DNA of 64,000 nt. It comes from Cunninghamia lanceolata (Eukaryota > Streptophyta > Pinopsida > Cupressales > Cupressaceae). Made by a program: the position numbers and the translations under genes. The DNA is taken from assembly GCA_027924645.1 (NCBI GenBank), contig BSBN01000213.1:30444501-30508500 (forward strand). Direction: 5' to 3'. The stretch's first letter is position 1. Each line of letters starts with the position of its first letter. The notes under the pieces are model-generated. The model did not search any database. It was not told where the DNA came from and saw nothing but the letters and a program-made list of their open reading frames with translations. Below are positions 54,931 to 64,000 of the stretch, in pieces.

Positions 54931-56136
54931 TCAAATTAAACACTACAACCAATCAATCCTAGGGCATGATCATTCCTCTTATCCCACACTTGTTTTTTAT
55001 GTTGAGTACCTAGTTCAGGGACAAGTCCATATAGATGGGGCAAGATTTGAAGCCAGTTGAGATGTTTTATGATGCCATCTTGCTAACTTAAATAGTTCCC
55101 TTTATCTAGGGTGATTGTAGAAGCATGAATTGAAAACTCGTGATTTACAATGATTTTTCCTCATATACCAATTAGAGATCAAAACTTGTGAAAGTGGAGC
55201 CCCCACAACATAAAAATGACTCCATATTTTATAAATTGTCTAAAGTATAAGTCAAAATAGAAAACTAACATGAAATTGAAATAGAAAGTACTTGGAGAAA
55301 ATATAGAAAAACCAAGTCAATGTCTATAAAGTGCTTGGAACTAGCTTCCCAATGCTTATAAGAACATGAAAATCTGATACTCTCCAGGGTGAAAGTTTTG
55401 CCTTCCAAAAACATAACTCTATTATTTGTAGAAAAAATACACCCCAACACTACTCAAGTGGTGCAATGGTGGCACCACCTATTTGAGTGGGGTGGTGGTA
55501 GTTGAAAGGGGTGGCATGGCTAGAGGGCCACCCAACTAGTAGGTGAGTGGTGATCTGGTGGCTTCTTAGTTGCTGGTAGAAAATCCTATTGCTTGGGTGG
55601 TTTGTGAGCTTAAGCCCCCCGATTGGTCGGGATCAGGGTTGGACTCCCTTGTGATTAGACCCCTAAACCTTGGGTAGTTGGTCACTAATAATATGAATGG
55701 ATTTGTCCCTTAAAATTTATGCAGCTAATGACCAATTCTACACTCATGAAATGACAATGACCCCTAGCATACCTTGCAAGATTTTATTTAAATTTAAAAA
55801 ACCTACAAAATTTGTACCAAACACACTAGAATGATGCAGTTCTTACATAGAAGGAATATTCTACAGATCTAATGCAACGACTAGAGTAGACCTATTTTCT
55901 AGAAATTATGAACTATACGGATCCATACATAAATGTATGGGCTGGTATGACACAAATTTTGGTCAAACCCCCAAAATGGCTAAAAATTCTCTAGCACCAA
56001 ACCTTATTGAGTTTTATATCAATTTATAGGTTTTTGGACCTTTTGGACTCAATGAAGTGAGGTTTTTTTACACCATAATGCACCATATGAAAGTTGTTGT
56101 TGACAACTCTCTAAAAGAGGTAATGGAATTGTAGAT
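54931..56136 (-). other. Element D leader
   Basis: Non-coding stretch between the primer site and the residual frame. It has a GTGGTGG/GGTGGTAG-rich part at 55460-55560. No domain recognised. Confidence 0.5.
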
Positions 56137-56153
56137 CTAAAACTCTAATACCA

Positions 56154-56464
56154 TGTAAGAGTTGATGGAGAACTCCATAGGAGCCAAGTATTGAACATGT
56201 GACCAAAACAACATTCCATATAAGATAGAAGCAATAGAAATTATATGAATCCAAATATTTGATTAGATGCATACAAAAAGGTACAATGTATAATGAGGAA
56301 ACCCTTGTTATAAATTCAAGGATGAAACCCTAGGACAAACTAAGATTAGGACAAGTGTCTTAATCCTATGACATGAGACACACATATAATGACATAAGAA
56401 ATATTAAGTGTGAATAGGACCTAATATGAAACCAATTAGGTAATGTACCATGTTCACACCAACA
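56154..56464 (-). repeat. Element D 5' LTR
   Basis: On the + strand TGTAAGAGTTGATGGAGAAC ... CATGTTCACACCAACA; TG...CA ends. Its left neighbour is the primer site on the minus strand. Confidence 0.88.
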
Positions 56465-59400
56465 AATTACATAGGTTTGCATGTAGGTGGCCTTTTACCC
56501 CTTTTAGTGTTGTCCAACCTATGACCTACTATGGGAGTCAAACTCTCCCCTTAAACACTCCTAAAGGCTTCCCAAAAGCTTGTTTTAAAAATCTCCTCTT
56601 CCAAAGATCCCCTTCAAAAAGCCTCCTCCTTTGCTCCCTCCTTCAACTTATATAGGTACTTTTGATTTGAAAGTCCCACTCTTAGTCCATTTGACACCCA
56701 AATGTCTCTCTATCAAATGACCTCTTTGTCCTACATTAATTATACTATGGCCTTGCATAGTCTAACATGACTATCATTTATGATACCTTGACCATTCATA
56801 TATTGACATCACAATCCCAAAGGTTGTCTAATCTTTTACAACTACCAACTCATTCACTTAACTCATGGCTTGAGGCCACCAATAGTTTTTTCATCCACTG
56901 CCTTGTCTTTCTTATTCTACAATCATGGCACTATTGCACTAATGTTGTAGTCTTTGTGAGTACACCATACACTCAACATTGTTTTACACAAATCTATGCA
57001 CAATCTCTTCTATTTCACCCAACACATAATCTCCTCCCTATGTGCCTAACTTTACATATTCATGTGCTTTAATTCATTCATCGCCTTTTTCTTTATTTCC
57101 TCACACATGTTGCACCTTCCCATCTCTACACCATGGCTTGCCTCTTTTCCTATGTGTACACTCCTCCTTTCATGCCAAGCCTCCCTTGTACACCCCTTCT
57201 TAGTACCTTATCTTTTGAGAACCTATAAATGCTTGCCCCAATTTCTAGTTATAGTATCTCTTTATGCTTGACTTGGGATTCCCCTAAATCAAACACCCTA
57301 GGTAGGAGAGAATATGAGCCCCTACTCACAAGTAGAAATGATTAGTAGCACCACCCTTTAGACCATCCAAAAAAATGGTCTTGGCCCTTTCATTTTCTTG
57401 GTGTCTATGTCTGGCATACTTGCCTTGCTTCTCCTAGGTTATAAAGTATTATATTTTTCCCCTAGGTGTTGCTTCCCTTGCTTAACCTTGAACTATGCAT
57501 AGACAGATTTGTATTCATCTATCCTTCCCTAAACCTTATATTCTTCTTCCTTAATTCTTATATTACCTTTCTTCCTACTTCCCACATGGGTTTTGGCCTA
57601 CCTCTATCTGACTATCTTCACCAAGGTGCACACTCTGTTTGATCTTCCTTCTTAGTACCCTTTGTGAGACACCTTTGCATAGTTACTCTATACATTCCTT
57701 CTACCATCATGGCTCCTAAAAGACATGCCTATGTTTTTCTCACATTGCCTTCTCTTTTATCCTCATTAGCTTTGGGTTGATTTCCTTTTAGCTAATCTAC
57801 AATCTGAATCAAGCCATGTGAAATAGAAATTGTACCTTTCTCCCATAGCTCCCTCTAGCCATCTCACGCGCGTTTCCCTTTGTTATTCCTATGGATATCA
57901 TATTTTGCATCGATGTGGTCCACTCCCACACTCATTTCATCTTGTATCTCCTCTAATGCCTACAATGGATCTTTGACCACATTTTTTCTTTCGACTCTAT
58001 ATAGTAGTCTTCTTCTTCATGGGGTACACAAGTCCCCATCTTCTCTACAATTTTTCATATAAAGACCTCATTTTATGCCTCATTGTGATCTTCTCCACAT
58101 CTTCTTCCATCACCCTTATATTGTGGGTCACCTCCTCCCTACATACTCTAGTCCATTCTTAGCATGCTCTAGGGTTGGGTTGACCCCATTTTTTTCCCAT
58201 TAGACCTTCATCCAAGCCTTGTGTGATAAAACTTGTACACATCTTTTGTATTTCCATCCTCCTTGCGTGGTAGCTTCCTCCTTTTTCTCATTCCTCATAA
58301 GGGTCCTTTCTTCTTTTGAGGGTCATGGCCAATAATAATTGATGTCCTATAGCGCTCTTCTCATGTAGTTGGATTCTATTATGGTTCTTTGGCTACTTTC
58401 TTCATGTTATGGCTTATCCCTTATGTTGACTAAACCTTTGACATGGGATAGTGTCACTCTATCTTTTGCCAATCTCCCCAATTCCTTATATACATTTTTA
58501 TGCCTTTAGGCTTCTCCCCTTTTCAACTACTTTGGTTTCTTTTCTAGGTGTACAACCTCCCTCATAATTTCAAAGATCATCCAATCCATATTCTCCACCC
58601 ACTCTTTTCCTTTGAATTGTCTCCACTACTAGAGACTCCTCCATCCTTTTGTTATGTTTTCACACAACCTCCTCTCCATGAACCCTACCTACTGCAGGTC
58701 TTCAAGCCCCCTTTGTGAAAAATAACTCTACATCACAAATACCTACTCCATCAACTCCTATAGGCCTTCCCTTCCATATAATGTAGTGCCTTTGTACCCT
58801 TCCCCCTTCTTGTTGCTCTCTCATACAATGCATCAAACTTTACCATCATCTATGTAATCTTAGCCATCCATTGTGAGTTTTGATTTCTCTCTTCCTTGGC
58901 CCTCCATTGAGCCATTTTGTTCCCTCCTTGTTCTCTAACCATTTTCTCAAGATGGAGAATAAAATTCCTCATGCACCTTCTACCCAATGGACTCTATGTT
59001 GGAAGATGTCATCACTATTTTCTTCCCACACCTACAACTATAGAAAATAGTCTACAAGAGATCCCACCACACACCTTCTACCCAATGTTATTCATGTTGA
59101 AAGATGTTCCTAGAGGTAGTTTTGAACTCTACTACCTCAATTCAATGGTTCTATTATTACCCTCACCTAGTGATTCCTCCTTTTATGCCCTAAAATAGGG
59201 TTGAACCTTTCCCATCTTGAAACCTCCTTCTCTTGTTCTCCTTTCCATTACTACTCTCCATTCTCCTTCATTTAAGCCCCTTACTCTACAACTCAACTTG
59301 AAAGCATCTCCTTAACCCATAAATCTCCTTGGCTACCTGCTATTGCAATCTTCAACCCCAATCCTACATAGATGTCACCACTATGAAGCCATTGCCACAA

Positions 59401-59833
59401 GCCCTCTACCTACAATCTTACATGTATCCCACCTTCTCAAAGTTTCCTTCTCCTATGGTTGTAGCCTAAGCCTTGATACCATTAGATACAATCACCACCA
59501 AGGGTCCCAATAAAAAGAAGCCCAATGACATAGCTTATGCACTAACTCTCACACACAAAGGAAAATAATATGCTAAGAAAAGGAAAGGAAAGCATAAATA
59601 TTATTATTTGAAGGAATAATAGTTACATCATGTCCACATGTAGGTGGCATTTTATCCCTTTTGGTGTTATCCAACTAAGACCCACTATGGGATCTAAACG
59701 CTTCCCTTCAACTCTCCTAAAGGCTTCCCAAAATCTTGTTTTGAAAATCTCCTCATCTAAAGGTCCCTAGAAAATTCTCCTCATTTGTTACCTCTTTTAA
59801 CTTATATAGCCCCTCAGTTTTTCAAAGTTGTAA

Positions 59834-61660
59834 CATGTCATCTCATATTACTCAGTTTTACACACCGAAATTACTGGAAAAGTAAATGATAAACTCAAGC
59901 ATTTGTTTGAATATAATATTTGCATAATCAAATAAATAGATATCATATCTTTTCTGAATATTTTCAAAACTTGAAAATTACAACATATTCAAAGATAGCA
60001 TCTTAGTGAAAATCTTTCACTTTACATTTACAATATTTTTGCTCATGGCAATAAGAATGATTTTACATAAATTTGACTATCATAGTCATAATGATAAATA
60101 TATTGCATCTGGAATCTTGATATTTGTCTTCATAAGTCTTGGCTCCTCTTTTTCTTAGAAAGGAGAGCATCACTCGAGCGCTTTTCCTCCAACCACAGAC
60201 CGGCAGTCCCCTGCACACCTTCCTTCCTAGAAGTGGCCCTACCCTTCATGAAGGGAATAGATATAAGGAACCAATAGGTTTTTTCCATCTGAGTTTCTAG
60301 TGTTGTGTCCTACATAACCAACACGGTCATACAACTATAGATCCCTTTTAACTAAGTATGACACTATTGGCTGGTTATGCAAATCTAGAGGATAGTGAAT
60401 CGACTAATGCATGCAGAGACGTATGCATTACTTTGGACAAAGATTAAATATAAATAGATGTTTCGCAATGAATGTAGTCAATTATTCACACTTCTAACTC
60501 GAATTAGAAACTCTCATCCTACAGTGAATTTAGCTTGACCAATTCTAGTCATGGGGTGACTTATTTAAATTTCACGCATAGTCCACCTGACTTAGATCTC
60601 TAACTCTGATTTCTGGAGTACAATACCAATGATGATTCAGATTGAGGTCTTAATATTTTGAAGAAGTTTCTTGTTGCAATTGCAACATGGAATCTATGAC
60701 TCCCTGTCACTCTATTCCATGTTTTCAATGTTCATGTATTCTTGATTTTTGGTGTCTAGTATCGACATAGAAAATAGTTTTGTCTATAACATCATAAGTT
60801 CATCCAAGGTACTTAACTTGGTTCATGGATTTTCATCTAATCCTTATCGACAATAGAATTCTTGTTTTAAGTCGACCACATACTTGTGAGAAGATTTATA
60901 TGTTTACTATGCATGTCTAGGATATTCTTAGAAAACTACCTTTATCTAATCCCTTCATACAAAATGAATATTTAAGAACCCTTGTCATATGTATAAAAAT
61001 ATATCTTGACATACATCATAATACAAGCTTTAATGCACAACTTTTGTTTAAACCACTTACCAAATCATGGCTAAGTAGATGTTATTGTGTGACATGGTTT
61101 ATCGACCACAAGTCTCTTCTAGATTGTCATAAAGTTGGTCATATTGGTGCCATAATGGGGAACAAAAGATTCTTTTAATTTTCAATTATATATATATATA
61201 AATATAATAGTCACTATTCATTTCTTGAACTAACAGTAACATATTATGGTTATGGGACTCAAAAGTCCATCTTCTTGAATTCTGGGGCTCGAGAGTCTAA
61301 GTCTTGACCCCAATAACTTGCCCAAGAACAATCTTGTTCACTGCTACAAGTGGATTTCCTTTATAAAGATTAGCATATGGTTTCAAATCAAGGCTCCATT
61401 ATATATTTTCACTAACATTTTACCACAAGCTATTCAAAAACTTTGCCTTACAAAGACATAGAAAGTGTTGACTTAGAGGAATAACCCCATACAACCATTG
61501 AGAACCAACTAAGGTCTCACAAAAAAAGTTAAAGTTTCATGAAGTATCATCATGAATAGTTGATAAAGAGATTATCTAGTTTGAAATAGATAAGGAGTCA
61601 CTACTGTAGTTTCTTAGCTATCATTCAAATGATAGCAGCTGTTATTAATCAACCTTGGCT
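59834..61660. other. AT-rich spacer
   Basis: No gene, element end or RNA gene was recognised. A GC-richer island at 60160-60260 has a small inverted pair around CCTTCCTAGAAGTGG / CCCTTCATGAAGGG, but nothing to name it by. Confidence 0.4.
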
Positions 61661-61808
61661 ATCGGCCTGCTTTGGCCATGAGGCCAACTTAACAAGAATG
61701 CATGTAATATAATGATATCGACCTATTGTAGCCGTATAACAACCCTACATAGAATGCATGTAATATCAGGATATCGGCCTATTGTGGCCACATAACAAAC
61801 TTTACATA

Positions 61809-61874
<66 letters not shown>

Positions 61875-61918
61875 ATGACATCGGCCTGCTGTAGCCGCAT
61901 GATAACATTTATAGAGAA
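61661..61918. repeat. 56-bp tandem repeat with an AT expansion
   Basis: Units begin ATCGGCCTGCTTTGGCC (61661), ATCGACCTATTGTAGCC (61717), ATCGGCCTATTGTGGCC (61773) and ATCGGCCTGCTGTAGCC (61880). The first two are exactly 56 bases each. In the third unit the GAATGCATGTAATAT part has become a long AT run (61811-61870). The fourth is partial. Similar GGCC-containing words near 61640 suggest an older unit. Confidence 0.9.
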
Positions 61919-63469
61919 ATGAAAATAAACAACAACAGAAAGGTAAGATGCTTCATATTGTACATAGCCTTGAAGTTATAACAAAGGTTACCTGTAATGG
62001 ATTTATCCCAAACTGGATGCTTGCTCCCAGTTATCCCTACAAGGTAGCCATCAATGATTAACAAGATCTCTGGGCCAGGGGACAACAATACAAGAGATAG
62101 ACTCTATAGATATCTCCTCTTCTTCTTCAGGCTCTACAAAACCTAGGGGGGTATTCCCTATTCAACATCCATAAGATATGCTTGTGAACTAGGGGGATGT
62201 TGACACAAAGCAGATAAATCATCCTTTATGTAGACCAAAACTGTGTGATAAGTGCAAAGGGGCTAGCTTTGGGCCTAAGTTCAGTTGTGAGACAGAGGAT
62301 TTTGATCCTAAAACTACTTCTAAGGTCCTAGTGGTTTGGATTTGAAGTTTTAAGTTTGATTTAGTATTTGGATGCAAGACTGGGACCTTGGGTTATGACC
62401 TCAACACAAAACCAGACTGGTGCCTATCCAGGGCTTGGAGTCAATAGACGTATATATGTGAATGTTTATCATAGGTTTGAAACAATACTCAGATTTCAAG
62501 GGGGTTTTGTAGTTTCTACCTTACAGAGACTTCCCAAGATCAAGTATTCAGTTATCTCTACTTACAACATCCTCACTACAATGTATTCTTCCCAACACTT
62601 AATCCAAAACATTCAATATACTCCTTGAGTAAAAGTAAAGAATCAAGCATTCAGTATGGCAAGCCTATACTCTAGAATCTTAAACACCCCTTAGCTATTT
62701 AAATTCATAAGAAGAACACATTCAATTTGGAGATAGATAATAGAACACATGCAATGAAGCATTACTCATCTATATCAACATGAAACTGATACATGCTATG
62801 CATAAAATATTTAGTCATACAACTCACAAACTCACAAGATACCAGAACAGAGCTACTAGCTAGATTGTATCTTCTCACAACACCCAGATTTGTCCAAATT
62901 TTTCCCCCTACAAATGAGTGACAAGTTCTGCTTATATAGCAAGAACTTGTACTCAACCATTAACTACATGGAAATCTCCAAGATTTCACCAGATATCAAG
63001 CATCACCAGGAGGGCACCAAAAACATTTGATGTAGCCGCGTACAGAAAAGGGAAAGGACAGGCGGTTTTGGGAGGAGAGCCACTGACTGAAGATTTTCAT
63101 CTTAAAAAATGGCAATTGACCTGTCCTCTCGACCCATGCCTCTATAAACTTTGCCATTAATTCTTACTTTCCTACTTTGGGACGCAATAGCAGTTCGCGT
63201 GCCCCTAAAGTTTCTCCCCTCCAAGATCACAGTCACAGATACGAAGAAATCCTTCCCTTTGAAAATTTGAATGAGGACAGTCGATCTCCATCTTTCCCAT
63301 CGAGATTTGCGGTATTGATTATGCTGAAAAATTGCCAGTCAATGATATTGTGCCACGTCAGCACCCTATGCATCCATCGCTGACTCTTTAAATTATGTGA
63401 TAAGTCATTATCCCACAATCACCCCGCAGCGACCTCTCAAACACTTTATAAACTAGGCCATGAGCATAT
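61919..63469. other. Spacer, no gene recognised
   Basis: Contains GGGGGG/GGGGGAT words near 62155 and 62190. A promoter-like CTATAAA at about 63141 and TTTATAAACT at 63444 are seen, but no coding domain. The 62770-63250 part could be an LTR on either strand; no ends were found. Confidence 0.35.
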
Positions 63470-63898
63470 ATGATAGTTGGTGATTTTGCTCCTGACGACG
63501 CCATTTCAGACCTCATCATCATGACCTGCGCCAATGGCAAACCTCCTGCTAATGATCCTCTCATGTCAGTAAATCTCCTGCCTACTCGACATGCAAAATA
63601 TCACCCCGATATTTTGCATCACTTTGATGTGAAATATCACCCTTATCAGAAATATCACCCCGATAAGAAATATCACCGGACTGCATCATCTGATATTCAA
63701 TATCATCCTGATGACCACCCTCATCGGTGCAACCTGATGCATCAGAGAAAGATCCTCCTGCTCATATGTATACCAAATACTTCACCGATGAACATCCTAA
63801 TCATATTCATGTCATCATCATATTCATATCCTCATCAGCGATCGGGGGGATCCTTAGCAAAGCTGCCAATAGTATCTGTCATGCCGAAGACCACATGA
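63470..63898 (+). CDS. Doubtful 142-codon frame with a KYHPD repeat
   Basis: An ATG at 63470 opens 142 codons. The middle consists of KYHPD/KYHPY/QYHPD units produced by ATATCACCCCGATA-type DNA repeats. It shows no known domain, signal peptide or membrane segment except a short hydrophobic stretch near the end, where the frame leaves the repeat. A TATA-like TTTATAAACT lies about 25 bases upstream. The frame may be open only because of the repeat. Confidence 0.2.
   Translation: MIVGDFAPDDAISDLIIMTCANGKPPANDPLMSVNLLPTRHAKYHPDILHHFDVKYHPYQKYHPDKKYHRTASSDIQYHPDDHPHRCNLMHQRKILLLICIPNTSPMNILIIFMSSSYSYPHQRSGGSLAKLPIVSVMPKTT
63590..63720. repeat. AAATATCACCCCGAT repeat
   Basis: AAATATCACC with CCGAT/TTATC/GGACT endings occurs at about 63596, 63640, 63652 and 63668, with a degenerate CAATATCATCCTGATG near 63697. 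The units are close to direct repeats and some read with their complement (ATCACCCCGATATTTTGCAT). Confidence 0.75.
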
Positions 63899-64000
63899 TG
63901 CACCCCACCAATCCTGATGATGTCACCACCATATTGCAATATTAGGGGGATATTTGTAAGATGACTGATATTAGAAATATGACCCCCTTGTCTGGAATAT

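Larger units (their letters stand above)
53363..56464 (-). mobile_element. Small non-autonomous copia element D
   Basis: LTRs 53363-53683 and 56154-56464 are direct repeats. On the minus strand D2 starts TGTTGGTGTGAACATGGTAC, and the primer site TGGTATTAGAGTTTTAG (56137-56153) follows its end. The interior keeps only pieces of the same frame as element C: the LFCESH...LFDD block (about 54310-54380) and the FVHGYLTYPCSWDPS 3' region (about 53740-53790), but no gag knuckle, integrase or reverse transcriptase was seen. No matching target duplication was found (CACTA against AATTA). Confidence 0.8.
53165..59830 (-). mobile_element. Decayed LTR element E, host of element D
   Basis: Two diverged direct repeats, 53165-53362 plus 56465-56655 (split by D) and 59489-59818, share text such as AGGGTCCCAAT, CCCAATGA, AAAGCATAAAT, GAAGGAAT and, after D, CATGTAGGTGGC.TTTTA.CCC and CTCCTAAAGGCTTCCCAAAA. 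On the minus strand TGGTATCAAGGC at 59476-59487, next to the right repeat, looks like a methionine-tRNA primer site, so orientation is minus. The 2.8-kb interior (56656-59475) is pyrimidine-rich on the + strand and shows no pol domain. Confidence 0.55.

Noticed and set aside
56767..59198. Several + strand frames of 60-100 codons
   Set aside because: They lie in the pyrimidine-biased interior of element E, have no motif, and the element reads on the other strand.
61723..61908. Minus-strand frame with an Ile-Tyr repeat
   Set aside because: It is the AT dinucleotide run.
61661..61918. CRISPR-like regularly spaced repeats
   Set aside because: The units are contiguous and diverged, with no unique spacers, and the genome is clearly a plant's.

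Overview
This window looks like gene-poor nuclear DNA of a seed plant with a large, retrotransposon-bloated genome; a gymnosperm such as a conifer is plausible but unproven. The reasons are Arabidopsis-type TTTAGGG/CCCTAAA-like blocks inside the sequence, long AT-rich spacers, plant-type copia, chromovirus and CACTA elements nested in one another, and only one fragment of an ordinary gene (a short-chain dehydrogenase) in 64 kb. Nearly every reading frame belongs to a mobile element and most carry stops or frameshifts. No tRNA, rRNA, CRISPR or bacterial-type operon was seen.

Layout. 1-3.0 kb: a decayed CACTA (En/Spm) transposase on the + strand, split by a solo LTR. 3.2-5.1 kb: a Ty3/gypsy gag relic, also split by an LTR-like insertion. 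5.1-8.9 kb: no gene; telomere-like blocks, purine/pyrimidine arrays, a GTCATTT array with a palindrome and a 12-bp minisatellite. 9.0-34.4 kb: a stack of LTR retrotransposons. The oldest, copia element E3 (21958-34376), was entered by copia element E1 (9025-21957, 5' half lost). E1 was entered in its RNase H domain by element E2 (10743-19946, target duplication ACAAG), and E2 was entered by a solo LTR (14258-15923, target duplication TGGAT). E3 also carries element C (22203-28077, minus strand) in its integrase and an unclassified 3.4-kb TG...CA insertion between integrase and reverse transcriptase.

35.1-42.8 kb: an almost complete minus-strand chromovirus (Ty3/gypsy with chromodomain), G1, with target duplication GAGGG. 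44.3-47.9 kb: two good exons and one doubtful first exon of a short-chain dehydrogenase/reductase, with a LINE ORF1 fragment in the large intron. 48-52 kb: AT-rich spacer. 52.1-53.0 kb: a gypsy integrase relic (G2, minus). 53.2-59.8 kb: a decayed LTR element E whose left LTR holds the small non-autonomous copia element D. 59.8-64 kb: spacer with a 56-bp tandem repeat, an AT microsatellite and an ATATCACC-rich repeat.

The most unusual objects are these. E2 has LTRs, primer site, polypurine tract and a gag with a zinc-knuckle array, but no protease, integrase or reverse transcriptase; a roughly 1,000-codon frame of unknown function sits in their place. An inverted repeat straddles the polypurine tract/U3 boundary in both E1 and E2. 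C and D appear to be pol-less relatives of E3, and C sits inside E3 itself.
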